From assembly GCA_015069615.1 (NCBI GenBank), contig SVIF01000009.1:1-62040 (forward strand): 62,040 bases of DNA. The letters run 5' to 3'. The DNA is from Clostridiales bacterium. GTDB taxonomy: Bacteria; Bacillota; Clostridia; Christensenellales; Borkfalkiaceae. Positions 51,500 to 61,647 of the stretch are shown piece after piece. How positions within the stretch are numbered: the stretch's first letter is position 1; each line of letters starts with the position of its first letter. Below the pieces are notes generated by a model that searched no databases, was not told the origin of the DNA, and saw only the letters and a list, made by a program, of their open reading frames with translations. The translations under genes were made by a program, and so were the position numbers.

Positions 51500-51513
51500 G
51501 ATACTTTCCTCCC

Positions 51514-52035
51514 TTAGCCAAGAATTTCTTCTACGGTTTTACCGCGAAGTGCAGCAACTTGCGCTGCGGTTTTCAGGCTGCGAAGACCTTCCACCGTTGC
51601 TTTTACGCAGTTGATGGGGTTGTTGGTGCCGTGGCTCTTAGTGCGGATGTTCTTAATACCGCAAGCTTCCATAACCGCACGAACGGGACCACCGGCGATA
51701 ACACCGGTACCTTCTGCAGCAGGCATCATAAGAACGCTACCTCTGCCAAACACACCGATTACTTGGTGGGGAAGGGTGGTACCATCCATTGCAACCTTGA
51801 ACATGTTGCGTTTTGCTTGTGCAGTTGCCTTATCGATTGCTTCAGGAACTTCCTTGGACTTACCCATGCCAAGACCAACCTTGCCGTTGCCGTCGCCCAC
51901 GATTACGAGTGCAGCGAAACGCATGTTACGGCCACCTTTAACGGTCTTGGTAACGCGGTTGACCTGAATCAGCTTTTTAATCAGCCCGTCGTCTTCTTGC
52001 TTTTTATCTCTAGCGGGTCTATTATCTCTTGCCAT
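51514..52035 (-). CDS. rpsE: Ribosomal protein S5
   Basis: The 173-aa protein starts at the ATG 52035 ([13 protein letters not shown]) after GAGGAGGGCTTGAAA; an in-frame TTG two codons before is less likely. The S5 signature [21 protein letters not shown] and [18 protein letters not shown] are present. It helps decoding fidelity. Confidence 0.97.
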   Translation of the reverse strand: MARDNRPARDKKQEDDGLIKKLIQVNRVTKTVKGGRNMRFAALVIVGDGNGKVGLGMGKSKEVPEAIDKATAQAKRNMFKVAMDGTTLPHQVIGVFGRGSVLMMPAAEGTGVIAGGPVRAVMEACGIKNIRTKSHGTNNPINCVKATVEGLRSLKTAAQVAALRGKTVEEILG

Positions 52036-52050
52036 TTTCAAGCCCTCCTC

Positions 52051-52419
52051 TTAGAATTGTAAGCCGGCTTCTCTAGCGCCGTCTGCAAGTGCTTGTACAC
52101 GGCCGGTGTAGATGTAACCGCCTCTGTCAAACACTACGGTAGTGATACCTTTTTCAAGTGCTTTCTTTGCAACGGATGCGCCAACCACTTTAGCTGCTTC
52201 GGACTTAGTCATTTCGCCGATTTGTGCAGCTACTTCTTTATCCATGGTGGAGCTTGCCGCCAGCGTAACCCCTTTTACGTCGTCAATTACTTGTGCGTAA
52301 ATGTGGTTTAAGCTACGGAATACGCACAGTCTGGGCGTTTCCGCGGTGCCGCTGATTTTGCTTCTAACACGAAGGTGTCTTTTCTTTCTTAATTCGTTTT
52401 TGTCAATTTTGGAAATCAT
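52051..52419 (-). CDS. rplR: Ribosomal protein L18
   Basis: 122 aa with basic [36 protein letters not shown] and [28 protein letters not shown]. It binds 5S rRNA together with L5. Confidence 0.97.
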   Translation of the reverse strand: MISKIDKNELRKKRHLRVRSKISGTAETPRLCVFRSLNHIYAQVIDDVKGVTLAASSTMDKEVAAQIGEMTKSEAAKVVGASVAKKALEKGITTVVFDRGGYIYTGRVQALADGAREAGLQF

Positions 52420-52432
52420 ATCTTACGCTCCT

Positions 52433-52972
52433 TTATTTACCCGCGGTCTTACCTTCCTTACGTTGGATTACTTCATCCTTGTAGTGGATGCCGTATCCAT
52501 GGTAGGGTTCGGGCTTACGGATTGCGCGGATATTTGCCGCAACTTGACCTACAACTTCCTTGTTGATACCTTTAACAAGAATTTCGGTTTGGCTGGGGCA
52601 TTCAAGGGTAATCCCTTCTACCGCTTTGAATTCCACGGGGTGACTATAACCGATATTCATGATAACGGAAGTCCCCTGTTTTTGTACTTTAAAACCTACG
52701 CCTGCTACAACTAAACCCTTTTCAAAACCTTTGGAAACGCCAGTTACCATGTTTTGTAAAAGTGCGCGGTATAAACCGTGTTTAGCGCGGGTTTCTTTTT
52801 CGTCATTAGCGCGGGTAAAGGTTGCGGTGTTGCCTTCAACCGTAAGGGTGATTTTGGGATCAACCACTTGGGTTAAGGTACCTAAGCTGCCTTTAACGAC
52901 CATCGCCCCGTCTTTCATTTCAACGGTAACGCCTGCCGGGATTTGTACCGGTTCTTTGCCGATTCTGGACAT
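52433..52972 (-). CDS. rplF: Ribosomal protein L6
   Basis: The 179-aa protein starts at 52972 (MSRIGKEPVQIPAGV), after AAGGAGGGCGCGTAGC; the longer frame overlaps rpsH and has no signal. Both homologous L6 domains and the signature EPYHGYGIHYKDE are present. Confidence 0.96.
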   Translation of the reverse strand: MSRIGKEPVQIPAGVTVEMKDGAMVVKGSLGTLTQVVDPKITLTVEGNTATFTRANDEKETRAKHGLYRALLQNMVTGVSKGFEKGLVVAGVGFKVQKQGTSVIMNIGYSHPVEFKAVEGITLECPSQTEILVKGINKEVVGQVAANIRAIRKPEPYHGYGIHYKDEVIQRKEGKTAGK

Positions 52973-52986
52973 GCTACGCGCCCTCC

Positions 52987-53379
52987 TTACCAAACGTAGG
53001 CGAGAACTTCGCCACCGTTTTTCGTTGCTTTCGCTTGCTTACCGGTCATAACGCCCTTAGACGTAGAAACGATAGCAATACCAAGACCGCCGAGAACGTT
53101 GGGCATTTCTTCACTGCCCGCGTATACTCTAAGGCCGGGTTTGCTGATTCTCTTCAAGCCGGAAATAACTCTTTCCTTCTTGGGACCGTATTTCAGCGAA
53201 ATAATCATTTTGCCTTGAACGCCGTCTTCAACCATTTCAACACCGTTGATGTAGCCTTCTTGAACTAAAATGTCTGCGATTGCTTTTTTCATTTTGGATG
53301 CCGGTACTTCTACCGTATCGTGCTTAGCTACTAACGCGTTACGAATACGCGTGAGCATATCTGCAATAGGATCTGTCAC
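52987..53379 (-). CDS. rpsH: Ribosomal protein S8
   Basis: 130 aa starting [15 protein letters not shown] and with the C-terminal [21 protein letters not shown] region that binds 16S helix 21. In E. coli S8 represses the spc operon at the rplE start. Confidence 0.97.
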   Translation of the reverse strand: MTDPIADMLTRIRNALVAKHDTVEVPASKMKKAIADILVQEGYINGVEMVEDGVQGKMIISLKYGPKKERVISGLKRISKPGLRVYAGSEEMPNVLGGLGIAIVSTSKGVMTGKQAKATKNGGEVLAYVW

Positions 53380-53395
53380 AGTTCTGTACCTCCTT

Positions 53396-53581
53396 TTACC
53401 AGCTAGCTTTCTTCACGCCCGGAATTTGACCCTTGTAAGCCAAATTACGGAAGCAAATACGGCAAATGCCGTACTTACGGAGAACCGCGTGGGGTCTACC
53501 GCAGATGCTGCATCTCGTGTAAGCTCTAGTAGAGAACTTAGGGGTTCTCTGCTGTTTATTGATCATAGATTTCTTTGCCAT
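53396..53581 (-). CDS. rpsZ: Ribosomal protein S14, zinc type
   Basis: 61 aa with the C+ zinc motif [21 protein letters not shown] and IPGVKKASW at the end. It is the short form found in many Bacillota. Confidence 0.96.
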   Translation of the reverse strand: MAKKSMINKQQRTPKFSTRAYTRCSICGRPHAVLRKYGICRICFRNLAYKGQIPGVKKASW

Positions 53582-53598
53582 GGTTCTTTCTCCTTACC

Positions 53599-54147
53599 TT
53601 ACGCTTTGAAGGGCATGCCCATTGCTTTTAAGAGCTCTCTTGCTTCTTCATCCGTTTTAGCGGTGGTTACGAAGCAGATATCAAAACCGCGAATCTTTTC
53701 TACTTGGTCGTAGGAAATTTCGGGGAAGATGAGCTGTTCTTTTACGCCCAAAGCGTAGTTGCCTCTACCGTCAAACGACTTTGCGGGAACGCCCTTAAAG
53801 TCGCGTACGCGGGGAAGTGCGATAGATACGAATTTATCAAAGAATTCGTACATTCTTTTACCACGCATGGTTACTTTCATACCAACGTTTTGGCCTTGAC
53901 GGATTTTAAAGTTTGCAACTGCTTTGCTAGCTTGCGTTAACAAGGGCTTTTGGCCAGAGATAAGCGCAAGTTCGTTTTGTGCGATTTGCACGCTTTTCGC
54001 GTTGTCCTTAATATCGCCGATACCGGTGTTGATAACGATTTTTTCCAAACGGGGAACTTCGTTTACGTTCTTGTAACCGAATTTCTTAAGAAGATAAGGA
54101 ACGACTTCCTTTCTATATGCTTCTTGCATTCTATTGATTTCAGCCAT
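53599..54147 (-). CDS. rplE: Ribosomal protein L5
   Basis: 182 aa with [19 protein letters not shown], the L5 signature, and [23 protein letters not shown] near the end. It binds 5S rRNA. Confidence 0.97.
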   Translation of the reverse strand: MAEINRMQEAYRKEVVPYLLKKFGYKNVNEVPRLEKIVINTGIGDIKDNAKSVQIAQNELALISGQKPLLTQASKAVANFKIRQGQNVGMKVTMRGKRMYEFFDKFVSIALPRVRDFKGVPAKSFDGRGNYALGVKEQLIFPEISYDQVEKIRGFDICFVTTAKTDEEARELLKAMGMPFKA

Positions 54148-54162
54148 TATCGGTTACCTCTC

Positions 54163-54675
54163 TTATTCTGCCGCTTCGGTGGTTTCCGCCGCTTTTTTGC
54201 GGGGAGCCTTCTTTACTTCTGCAGTAGCTTCTGCCTTTCTGGTGGTCTTACGGGGAGCTTTCTTCACTTCTGCGGTAGCTTCTGCCGTTTCGGTGGTTTT
54301 AGCAGCCTTTTTCGTAGCCTTTTTCGCAGCTTTTGCTTCTGCCTTGGGTTCTACAGCGGCACCACACTTTTTGCAAATACGCACTTTCTTTTCCTTACCG
54401 TTTTCATCCTTAACCGTAGAAATACCTACGCGAACTGCCTTGCCACAAACGGGGCAAACGAGCATCAAGTTGGAAACGTTTACGGGACCCAGGATATCTT
54501 CGATACGGCTGGTGTCTTGCGCGCTGCGTGCCTTTCTGTGTTTCTTTTGAATGTTAACGCCTTCTACCGTAGCGGTGTGCTTAGCGGGGTTAACGGATAC
54601 AACCTTTCCGGTTTTACCTGCGTCTTCGCCAGCGATCACCATAACGGTGTCGTTCTTTTTAATTTTTGCTATCAT
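54163..54675 (-). CDS. rplX: Ribosomal protein L24 with long Lys/Ala tail
   Basis: The 170-aa protein has the KOW domain (KNDTVMVIAGEDAGKTGKVV) and the zinc-like pair CPVCGKAVR and CKKCGAAV. The normal protein ends near residue 105. Here a tail of about 65 residues follows, rich in Lys, Ala, Thr and Glu, with the repeat AEATAEVKKAPRK occurring twice (DNA near 54200-54300). No stop or frameshift separates tail from domain. Confidence 0.95.
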   Translation of the reverse strand: MIAKIKKNDTVMVIAGEDAGKTGKVVSVNPAKHTATVEGVNIQKKHRKARSAQDTSRIEDILGPVNVSNLMLVCPVCGKAVRVGISTVKDENGKEKKVRICKKCGAAVEPKAEAKAAKKATKKAAKTTETAEATAEVKKAPRKTTRKAEATAEVKKAPRKKAAETTEAAE

Positions 54676-54686
54676 TGCCCTTCTCC

Positions 54687-55055
54687 TTATAACACTTCCG
54701 GAGCAAGAGAAATAATTCTCATGTAGTCCTTATCTCTGAGTTCACGCGCGATCGGTCCAAAGATACGCGTTCCTCTGGGTTGTTTTTGGTTGTCGATAAT
54801 AACGGCTGCGTTGTCATCAAACTTAATGTAAGTACCGTCGGGTCTTCTAATTCCCTTGCTGGTTCTTACGATAACTGCCTTAACAACGTCGCCTTTTTTA
54901 ACCGCACCGCCGGGGGTTGCGGTTTTTACGCTTGCTACGATTACGTCACCGATGTTGCCGGTTCTTCTGAAAGAGCCGCCGAGAACACGGATGCACATAA
55001 TCTCTTTCGCGCCGGAGTTATCCGCCGCTTTCAGCCTGGTTTGAGGTTGTATCAT
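54687..55055 (-). CDS. rplN: Ribosomal protein L14
   Basis: 122 aa with [30 protein letters not shown] and [21 protein letters not shown]. It forms a bridge to the 30S subunit. Confidence 0.97.
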   Translation of the reverse strand: MIQPQTRLKAADNSGAKEIMCIRVLGGSFRRTGNIGDVIVASVKTATPGGAVKKGDVVKAVIVRTSKGIRRPDGTYIKFDDNAAVIIDNQKQPRGTRIFGPIARELRDKDYMRIISLAPEVL

Positions 55056-55076
55056 ATGCCTTTATCTCCTTTCTCG

Positions 55077-55334
55077 TTATCTTGCCTTTTCAATAATTTC
55101 GGCAACTCTCCAGCACTTATCAGCGGATAACTTTCTGCATTCTACGATGCGAACCTTATCGCCAACGCCGCACTGATTTTCTTCGTCATGAGCCTTAAAA
55201 CGGTTAGTTTTGGTAATCGTTTTCTTGTAAAGAGGATGTTTGCTCTTTTCTTCAATGGCTACTACAACGGTTTTATCCATTTTGTCGGAAACAACAAGTC
55301 CAACTCTTTCTTTTCTTAAATTTCTTTCCATCAT
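55077..55334 (-). CDS. rpsQ: Ribosomal protein S17
   Basis: 84 or 85 aa; the second ATG (55331) is the better spaced from [30 protein letters not shown] is the S17 signature region. Confidence 0.96.
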   Translation of the reverse strand: MMERNLRKERVGLVVSDKMDKTVVVAIEEKSKHPLYKKTITKTNRFKAHDEENQCGVGDKVRIVECRKLSADKCWRVAEIIEKAR

Positions 55335-55344
55335 AAACCTCCGA

Positions 55345-55539
55345 TTACGCTCTCAATTCTCTTTCGCGAATTACGGTTTTCACTCTTGCAATGTCTTTTT
55401 TGCAAGCGGCAAGCGCCATGGGGTTTGCCAACTGACCGGTCGCGTGGTTGAAACGGAGCTGGAACAGTTCCTTTTGCAAATCGGTGAGCTTGACCTTAAG
55501 TTCAGCATCGGTCATATCTTTGATTTCTTTAATTTTCAT
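55345..55539 (-). CDS. rpmC: Ribosomal protein L29
   Basis: 64 aa with [21 protein letters not shown] and [11 protein letters not shown], typical two-helix L29, located at the tunnel exit. It overlaps rplP by 11 nt. Confidence 0.95.
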   Translation of the reverse strand: MKIKEIKDMTDAELKVKLTDLQKELFQLRFNHATGQLANPMALAACKKDIARVKTVIRERELRA

Positions 55540-55969
55540 CTGCGTTCACCGCCTCTTCGGTTTGTTCCTTCTTGACGAACTTCGTCTTGATGGGAAGTTT
55601 GTGGCCTGCAAGACGCATAGCTTCTCTTGCCACTTCTTCGGATACGCCAGCCATTTCGAACAGAACTCTGCCCGGCTTAACAACTGCTACCCAGTATTCT
55701 ACCGAACCTTTACCGCTACCCATACGAACTTCGGCAGGTTTCTTCGTGATAGGCTTGTGGGGGAATACGTCAATCCAAACTTGACCGCCACGCTTGATGA
55801 AACGAGTCATAGCAATACGTGCTGCTTCAATTTGGTTGGATTTGAGCCATCCGCATTCGGTGGCTACCAAGCCGTATTCACCGTAAGCGATTTTATTACC
55901 TTTGTGAGCCGCACCCGTCATTCTGCCGCGGTGTACTCTTCTTCTTTTCACTCTTTTGGGCATTAACAT
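55529..55969 (-). CDS. rplP: Ribosomal protein L16
   Basis: 146 aa with [19 protein letters not shown] and [19 protein letters not shown]. It contacts the A-site tRNA elbow. Standard length. Confidence 0.97.
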   Translation of the reverse strand: MLMPKRVKRRRVHRGRMTGAAHKGNKIAYGEYGLVATECGWLKSNQIEAARIAMTRFIKRGGQVWIDVFPHKPITKKPAEVRMGSGKGSVEYWVAVVKPGRVLFEMAGVSEEVAREAMRLAGHKLPIKTKFVKKEQTEEAVNADEN

Positions 55970-55971
55970 GA

Positions 55972-56637
55972 TTATTCAACGCCTCCTTCGGTTTTTCTTT
56001 TCGCACCGCCAAGAACTTCACCTTTATAGATCCATACTTTGATGCCGATTACGCCGAACGTGGTATGTGCTTCAGCAAAACCATAGTCGATATCTGCACG
56101 AAGCGTTTGAAGGGGAATAGAACCTTCGTGGTATTGTTCGGAACGCGCGATTTCAGCGCCGTCCAATCTACCGCTTACCATGATCTTCATACCCTTGATA
56201 CCCGAACGCATGGAACGGCCGATGGACTGTTTCATTGCTCTACGGAAGGATACGCGCTTTTCCAATTGTGCCGCTACGGATTCAGCAACGAGTTGCGCGT
56301 CCGCATCGGGTTTTTTCACTTCCATAATGTTGATAACCACTGCTTTACCTTTGGTAACTTTTGCAAGGGCCTTCTTCATTACTTCAATTTCGCTACCTGC
56401 TTTACCGATTAACACGCCGGGGCGAGCGGTGAACAGAGTAACTACGATTTTTTGTGCAGCACGTTCGATTACGATTTTGGAGATAGCCGCACCGAAGTAC
56501 GTTTTCTTTAAGTATTCTCTGATTTCGTAGTCTTCTTTAATGTTTGCTGCGAATTCTTTTTTGTTTGCATACCACTGGGTATCCCAGCCTTTAATCACGC
56601 CCACTCTAAGGCCGTGAGGATTCACTTTTTGTCCCAT
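55972..56637 (-). CDS. rpsC: Ribosomal protein S3
   Basis: 221 aa with [19 protein letters not shown], the KH domain including [20 protein letters not shown], and [20 protein letters not shown]. It lines the mRNA entry channel. Confidence 0.97.
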   Translation of the reverse strand: MGQKVNPHGLRVGVIKGWDTQWYANKKEFAANIKEDYEIREYLKKTYFGAAISKIVIERAAQKIVVTLFTARPGVLIGKAGSEIEVMKKALAKVTKGKAVVINIMEVKKPDADAQLVAESVAAQLEKRVSFRRAMKQSIGRSMRSGIKGMKIMVSGRLDGAEIARSEQYHEGSIPLQTLRADIDYGFAEAHTTFGVIGIKVWIYKGEVLGGAKRKTEGGVE

Positions 56638-56650
56638 ACTTGGTCCCCCC

Positions 56651-57037
56651 TTACTTCGCCGCGTCCAAAACCACGGTGATGTGGCTGGAACGCTTCAAAA
56701 TGCTGTATGCTCTACCCTTAGACATAGGCTGAACGCGCTTTGCCGTGGGGCCTTGATCTGCATAGCAAGCCGCAACTTTCAAATCGTCTTTGTTCATGTG
56801 AAGGTTGTGTTCTGCATTTGCGCCCGCGCTCTTAACTACCTTTAAGATAGGTTCAGCAGCTGCTTGCGGGATGTTTTCTAAAATCGCCACCGCCTCATTG
56901 TAGGTCTTGTTGCGGATCAGATCCAGAACGATTCTTACTTTATAGGGAGACATGCGAACGTACTTCGCTACCGCCTTAGGTCTTCTATCCTTGGTTTCGG
57001 CAATCTTCGCAGTCTTTTCTCTCATTCTCTTTGCCAT
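56651..57037 (-). CDS. rplV: Ribosomal protein L22
   Basis: 128 aa with [18 protein letters not shown] and [19 protein letters not shown]; its hairpin lines the exit tunnel. Confidence 0.97.
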   Translation of the reverse strand: MAKRMREKTAKIAETKDRRPKAVAKYVRMSPYKVRIVLDLIRNKTYNEAVAILENIPQAAAEPILKVVKSAGANAEHNLHMNKDDLKVAACYADQGPTAKRVQPMSKGRAYSILKRSSHITVVLDAAK

Positions 57038-57048
57038 GATTCTTCTCC

Positions 57049-57327
57049 TTATCTTGCGCCCGTGGTCTTTTCGCCCGCGTGACCTTTAAAGGTACGCGTG
57101 GGGGCAAATTCACCCAGTTTGCAACCGACCATATCTTCGGTGATGTATACGGGAACGTGCTTTCTTCCATCATAAACAGCGATCGTATGACCTACCATTT
57201 GGGGGAAGATGGTGGAGGCTCTGGACCAGGTTTTTAAAACTTTCTTGTCGTTAGCCGCGTTCATATCTTCAATTCTCTTTAAGAGTTTTGCTTCAACGTA
57301 AGGGCCTTTTTTAACGCTTCTGCTCAT
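57049..57327 (-). CDS. rpsS: Ribosomal protein S19
   Basis: 92 aa with [20 protein letters not shown] and [23 protein letters not shown]. Standard. Confidence 0.97.
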   Translation of the reverse strand: MSRSVKKGPYVEAKLLKRIEDMNAANDKKVLKTWSRASTIFPQMVGHTIAVYDGRKHVPVYITEDMVGCKLGEFAPTRTFKGHAGEKTTGAR

Positions 57328-57340
57328 ACCTTATACCTCC

Positions 57341-58168
57341 TTAGTTAATTCTCTTGATGATGAGCTTGTTGCTCTTGTTCTTATGCTTTCTAGTCTTATG
57401 ACCGAGAGCAGGTTTACCCCAAGGGGTAACAGGACCGGGACGACCGATAGGAGCACGGCCTTCACCACCACCGTGGGGGTGATCGCAGGGGTTCATTACA
57501 GAACCTCTTACGGTAGGACGAACGCCCATGTGGCGAACCTTACCAGCTTTACCGATGCGGATAATTTCGTGATCCAAGTTACCAACTTGACCGATAGTAG
57601 CCTTGCAGGTTACGGGAACGTATCTCATTTCACCCGAGGGCATGCGGATGGTTGCGTAAGCGCCTTCCTTTGCCATAAGTTGTGCGGAAATACCAGCCGC
57701 TCTTGCAATTTGGCCACCCTTACCGGGTTGCAATTCAATGTTGTGAACCATCGTACCAACGGGGATATCTTCAAAGCGAAGTGCGTTACCCACTTTGATA
57801 TCCGCGCCTTTACCCGAAAGAACGGTATCGCCAACGTTTAAGCCTACGGGAGCAAGGATGTATCTCTTTGCGCCATCTGCGTAAGCCAAAAGAGCGATAT
57901 TTGCGCTTCTGTTGGGATCGTATTCAATGGTTTTTACAACTGCGGGGATGCCGTCCTTATCTCTCTTGAAGTCAATGATACGGTACTTTCTCTTGTTACC
58001 GCCACCGATATGACGAACGGTGATTCTACCGTAGGAGTTACGGCCACCCGTTTTTCTTTGATCTTCCAACAAGCCCTTAAAGGGTTTGGTGGTAGTGATT
58101 TCTTCGTAGGTGCTAACCGACATAAAACGGCGCGCCGCGGAAGTAGGTTTATATCTCTTAATACCCAT
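57341..58168 (-). CDS. rplB: Ribosomal protein L2
   Basis: 275 aa with [21 protein letters not shown]-like ([15 protein letters not shown]) and the C-terminal signature [20 protein letters not shown], near the peptidyl transferase centre. Confidence 0.97.
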   Translation of the reverse strand: MGIKRYKPTSAARRFMSVSTYEEITTTKPFKGLLEDQRKTGGRNSYGRITVRHIGGGNKRKYRIIDFKRDKDGIPAVVKTIEYDPNRSANIALLAYADGAKRYILAPVGLNVGDTVLSGKGADIKVGNALRFEDIPVGTMVHNIELQPGKGGQIARAAGISAQLMAKEGAYATIRMPSGEMRYVPVTCKATIGQVGNLDHEIIRIGKAGKVRHMGVRPTVRGSVMNPCDHPHGGGEGRAPIGRPGPVTPWGKPALGHKTRKHKNKSNKLIIKRIN

Positions 58169-58189
58169 GATTAATATCCTCCGGACCTA

Positions 58190-58480
58190 TTAGGACAGCG
58201 ATTCAAAGAAAGCGATAGGCTTGCTATCTTTCTTTAAGGTAACCACTGCTTTTTTGTAGGAAGGGGTCATGCCTTGGTGTGCGCCCATTCTCTTCATCTT
58301 GCCGTGAACCTTCGCCGTGCGAACGGAATCTACGAGAACGCCGAATAATTCTTCAACAGCGTACTTAATTTCCGTTTTGTTCGCCTTGTTTGCTACTTGG
58401 AAGGTATAAACTTTATCAGCGATACCAGCGTAGCTTTTTTCGGACAAAAGGGGTTTTACGATAATTTCCTGCGCGTTCAT
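58190..58480 (-). CDS. rplW: Ribosomal protein L23
   Basis: 96 aa with IIVKPLLSEKSYAGIADKVYTF and LFGVLVDSVRTAKVHGKMKR. It is the docking site for SRP and trigger factor. One-base overlap with rplD. Confidence 0.97.
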   Translation of the reverse strand: MNAQEIIVKPLLSEKSYAGIADKVYTFQVANKANKTEIKYAVEELFGVLVDSVRTAKVHGKMKRMGAHQGMTPSYKKAVVTLKKDSKPIAFFESLS

Positions 58481-59100
58481 TATTCTCCGTAGACCTCCTG
58501 TAATTTTTCAATAACTTCCTTGGTAGTTAAAATCTTTTGACTTGCAACTACGTCGTAAGTGTTGATTTGATCCACCGGAAGAGTGGACAAGGTGTTGATG
58601 TTTGCAGCGCTGCGACGAACGAGTTCGTTGCCGTCTGCCATAACAAGCAAGGTTCTCTTGTTTAAGTCGAAAGTGTTCAAAACCTTTACCATTTCTTTGG
58701 TTTTCCCAGAAACGGTCAAATCTGCAAGAACAACCACTTCGTTATCCGCGAACTTCTTGGAAAGTGCAGAGAAGAGAGCCAAACGCTTTGCGGTGATGTT
58801 CATCTTCTTGCTGAAATCGCGGGACTTAGGTGCGAATACCACGCCACCCTTAATCCATTGGGGTGCGCGGATGGAACCTTGACGGGCACGACCGGTACCC
58901 TTTTGACGCCAGGGTTTAATGCCGCCGCCACGAACTTCGCTTCTCGTAAGCGTGCTCTTGGTGCCTTGGCGTTCGTTTGCCAAGCGCGTTACTACCGCTT
59001 GATGAATGAGCGCTTCGTTATATTCCAAGGAAAAGATTTCGGAAAGTTCCAATTCTTCCTTTACGCTACCATCCATATTGTATACGTTAATTTTAGCCAT
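58480..59100 (-). CDS. rplD: Ribosomal protein L4
   Basis: 206 aa with the tunnel loop TRSEVRGGGIKPWRQKGTGRARQG and conserved PQWIKGGVVFAPKSRDFS. In E. coli L4 represses its own operon through the S10 leader; a terminator-bearing leader is present here too. Confidence 0.97.
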   Translation of the reverse strand: MAKINVYNMDGSVKEELELSEIFSLEYNEALIHQAVVTRLANERQGTKSTLTRSEVRGGGIKPWRQKGTGRARQGSIRAPQWIKGGVVFAPKSRDFSKKMNITAKRLALFSALSKKFADNEVVVLADLTVSGKTKEMVKVLNTFDLNKRTLLVMADGNELVRRSAANINTLSTLPVDQINTYDVVASQKILTTKEVIEKLQEVYGE

Positions 59101-59120
59101 TGTTTCAGTTGCTCCTTTCC

Positions 59121-59747
59121 TTATTTCACCGTAGCGGTGATGGTAACGACGCTACCCTTAGGACCGGGGATTGCGCCTTTGATGAGGAGTGCGTTTCTTG
59201 CCGCGTCAACCTTTACGATTTCAAGGTTTTGTACGGTTACCATTTCGTGACCGTATTGACCGGGCATTTTCTTTTGCTTGAATACTCTCGAAGGAGAGCT
59301 GTTCGCACCCATAGAACCTACTTCTCTGTGAACAGGGCCCACACCGTGGGTTTCCATCAATCTGTGTTGGTTCCATCTTTGGATAACGCCCGTGAAACCG
59401 CGACCGCGGGTAAGACCGGATACGTCTACCTTATCGCCTTCCGCAAAAGTTTCAGCGGTGATAACCGTGCCAACTTCTACGCCTTCAACGTCCGTTCTGA
59501 ATTCCTTCAGATACTTTTGGGGTTTTACACCCGCTTTTTTGAATTGACCAAGGTCAGGCTTGCTTACGCGCTTTTCGTCCACTTCAGAGAAACCTAATTT
59601 TACTGCTGTGTAACCGTCTCTCTCCATGGTCTTAACTTGCACTACGGGGCAAGGACCAGCCTCTACTACCGTGACGGGAATTACTTTTCCATCGGGGGAA
59701 AATACCTGCGTCATCCCTAACTTTCTTGCAATGATTGCTTTATTCAT
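59121..59747 (-). CDS. rplC: Ribosomal protein L3
   Basis: 208 aa with MNKAIIARKLGMTQVFSPDG and GFSGVIQRWNQHR-like (GRGFTGVIQRWNQHRLMETHG), the extension near the peptidyl transferase centre. Confidence 0.97.
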   Translation of the reverse strand: MNKAIIARKLGMTQVFSPDGKVIPVTVVEAGPCPVVQVKTMERDGYTAVKLGFSEVDEKRVSKPDLGQFKKAGVKPQKYLKEFRTDVEGVEVGTVITAETFAEGDKVDVSGLTRGRGFTGVIQRWNQHRLMETHGVGPVHREVGSMGANSSPSRVFKQKKMPGQYGHEMVTVQNLEIVKVDAARNALLIKGAIPGPKGSVVTITATVK

Positions 59748-59782
59748 AGATAAAGTTCATCCTCCTATAATAGTTTTCGTTT

Positions 59783-60082
59783 TTAGATTTTAATTTTGAT
59801 GTCAACGCCTGCGGGAAGAGTGATGCTATCCAAAATCTTCGCGTTGGGCGAATAGATGTCAATCAATCTCTTGTGCGTGCGAATTTCAAATTGTTCGCGT
59901 GCATCCTTATACTTGTGGGGGGAGCGAAGAATGGTTACGATTTCCTTTTCCGTAGGAAGGGGAATAGGTCCGCTGATTTTTGCGCCCGCCTTTTGCATTG
60001 CGTCTACGATTTTAGCTGCCGCTGCATCTACTAAATCGTGGTCGTATGCCGCCAATTTGATTCTGATTTTCTGACTTGCCAT
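59783..60082 (-). CDS. rpsJ: Ribosomal protein S10
   Basis: 99 aa with [40 protein letters not shown] and [18 protein letters not shown]. First gene of the operon, preceded by a 230-nt leader with terminator. Confidence 0.97.
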   Translation of the reverse strand: MASQKIRIKLAAYDHDLVDAAAAKIVDAMQKAGAKISGPIPLPTEKEIVTILRSPHKYKDAREQFEIRTHKRLIDIYSPNAKILDSITLPAGVDIKIKI

Positions 60083-60348
60083 TGTTGTTTTCTTTCCTCC
60101 ATTTTTATACTAACAATCTCGTGTCAACCTAGCCGTGTGTGTCCCGATGCTTTCATAAAAAAACCATTCACTGTGGATTACCCGCTGTGAATGGTAAAAT
60201 TATCAAAATATCGTCGTTAGTCGCAGGGATTCAATCCCCACATTTGTCAATAGAAATTATCTTGCTTTTTTAAAGCATTAAGTAACTTTCTATCTCAACC
60301 CAAATTACACAGCCTACTAATTATAGTAAAAACCGTCAAGATTGTCAA
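60083..60348 (-). promoter_or_regulatory. S10 operon promoter and 230-nt leader
   Basis: TTGACA (rc 60343-60348), 17-bp spacer, TATAAT (rc 60320-60325); start near 60313. The leader can form a long stem ATAGAAA...TTTCTAT (60250-60292 region) enclosing TGCTT/AAGCA, a GGGATTGAATCCC hairpin, and a terminator (60157-60194). Confidence 0.8.
60157..60194 (-). terminator. Terminator inside the S10 leader (attenuator)
   Basis: Minus-strand CCATTCAC pairs with GTGAATGG around a 15-nt loop and is followed by seven T, 75 nt before rpsJ. No second promoter of quality lies after it, so the operon must read through it. Confidence 0.8.
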
Positions 60349-60647
60349 ACGTTTTTCGCCTATTTTTACAAGTTTTTTGACTTTTTTTGTGGGTTTTTTT
60401 CGCGCGTGAAATTCGGCACGAAGTATTGTGGTTTTTAGGGTTTGCGAACACAAGATACGGGGCGTGTTTTTACGCGCGCCCACGTGGAATTTATTATTGT
60501 TTTATCGTACGCACGCATAAAGGGGCGATTTTTAAGAGTTTTGTCCTTTGTTTGCTAAATAACGTGGTTGTTCGCCACGCAAGTAGAAAGAGATGTTGTA
60601 AGAAAACTTTTCCCCCTTTTAGCAAAAGGACTAGCCGCCGAACAAGT
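60349..60647. other. Non-coding gap between cysK and the S10 promoter
   Basis: No gene is supported. It holds a CGTGG/CCACG hairpin (about 60562-60578) that may weakly terminate cysK, GC-rich palindromes near 60460-60485, and a 20-bp stretch at about 60551-60570 resembling the 3' end of cysK (60652-60671). Confidence 0.5.
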
Positions 60648-61577
60648 TTATTCGCTAAACAACGTGGTAGATAGGTACCGTTCCCCCGTATCGGGCAGAA
60701 TGACTACCACCGTTTTATTTGCGTTTTCTTCCCGCTTTGCCACTTGAATTGCCGCGGATAGCGCCGCGCCTGCGGAAATACCCGACAAAATGCCTTCGGT
60801 TTTCGCAAGTAACCGAGCGGCTTCGTACGCGCTTTGGGTGGATGCGGTAATCACTTCGTCAATCACTTCCCTATGTAACACTTCGGGGATAAAGCCCGCG
60901 CCAATACCTTGCAACCCGTGTGCGCCCGCAGGTTTGCCCGAAAGAACTGCGGAGGTTTCGGGTTCTACCGCCACCGCTTGCAAGGTGGGAATTTTTTCTT
61001 TTAGATATTGCGCCGTTCCCGTAAGGGTGCCACCCGTACCAACGCCCGCAACCAACACGTCCACCTTTCCTTGCGCGTCCGCGTAAATTTCGGGGCCCGT
61101 GGTTAGATAATGCGCCTTCGCGTTAGAAGGGTTTACGAATTGCCCCGCCAAAAACGCGTTCGGCGTTTCCTTTGCCAAGGCTTCCGCGTGGGCGATTGCG
61201 CCCGCCATCCCTTCACCTGCCGGGGTAAGAACGAGTTCCGCCCCGTAAGCGCGCATCAGCATTTTTCTTTCTTCACTCATATTTTCGGGCATCACGATTA
61301 TGGCGCGGTATCCCTTTACCGCTGCCGCCATGGATAAGCCGATACCCGTGTTACCGCTGGTCGGCTCTATAATCACGCCCCCTTTGGTTAAACGGCCGTC
61401 CGCTTCCGCATCCGCAATCATTTGGAGCGCCACGCGATCCTTTGCCGAGCCACCGGGGTTCATTCCTTCCGCCTTTGCCAAAATTACGGCGCGCGAACCC
61501 ACCGCCTTTTCCAAGTTAGAAAGGCGAATTAACGGGGTCCCCCCCACCGCTTCTAATACCGAATTTAAAATTGCCAT
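60648..61577 (-). CDS. cysK: Cysteine synthase (O-acetylserine sulfhydrylase A)
   Basis: The 309-aa PLP enzyme has the lysine motif GMNPGGSAKDRVALQM, IIEPTSGNTGIGLSMAA and the phosphate loop GVGTGGTLTGT. It makes cysteine from O-acetylserine and sulfide. It is a single-gene unit with its own promoter; no T-box or S-box leader is seen. Confidence 0.95.
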   Translation of the reverse strand: MAILNSVLEAVGGTPLIRLSNLEKAVGSRAVILAKAEGMNPGGSAKDRVALQMIADAEADGRLTKGGVIIEPTSGNTGIGLSMAAAVKGYRAIIVMPENMSEERKMLMRAYGAELVLTPAGEGMAGAIAHAEALAKETPNAFLAGQFVNPSNAKAHYLTTGPEIYADAQGKVDVLVAGVGTGGTLTGTAQYLKEKIPTLQAVAVEPETSAVLSGKPAGAHGLQGIGAGFIPEVLHREVIDEVITASTQSAYEAARLLAKTEGILSGISAGAALSAAIQVAKREENANKTVVVILPDTGERYLSTTLFSE

Positions 61578-61618
61578 AGTTTCCTCCTTTTTTGAAAGGA
61601 AAAATAAAGATATACCTT

Positions 61619-61647
61619 ATTTTATCACTTTATATTGCGAAATGCAA
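61619..61647 (-). promoter_or_regulatory. cysK promoter
   Basis: TTGCAT (rc 61642-61647), 17-bp spacer, TAAAAT (rc 61619-61624), giving a leader of only about 35 nt. Confidence 0.7.

Noticed and set aside
60551-60671. Duplicate of the cysK 3' end
   Set aside because: Similarity covers only about 20 bp with several mismatches; too weak to claim a duplication.
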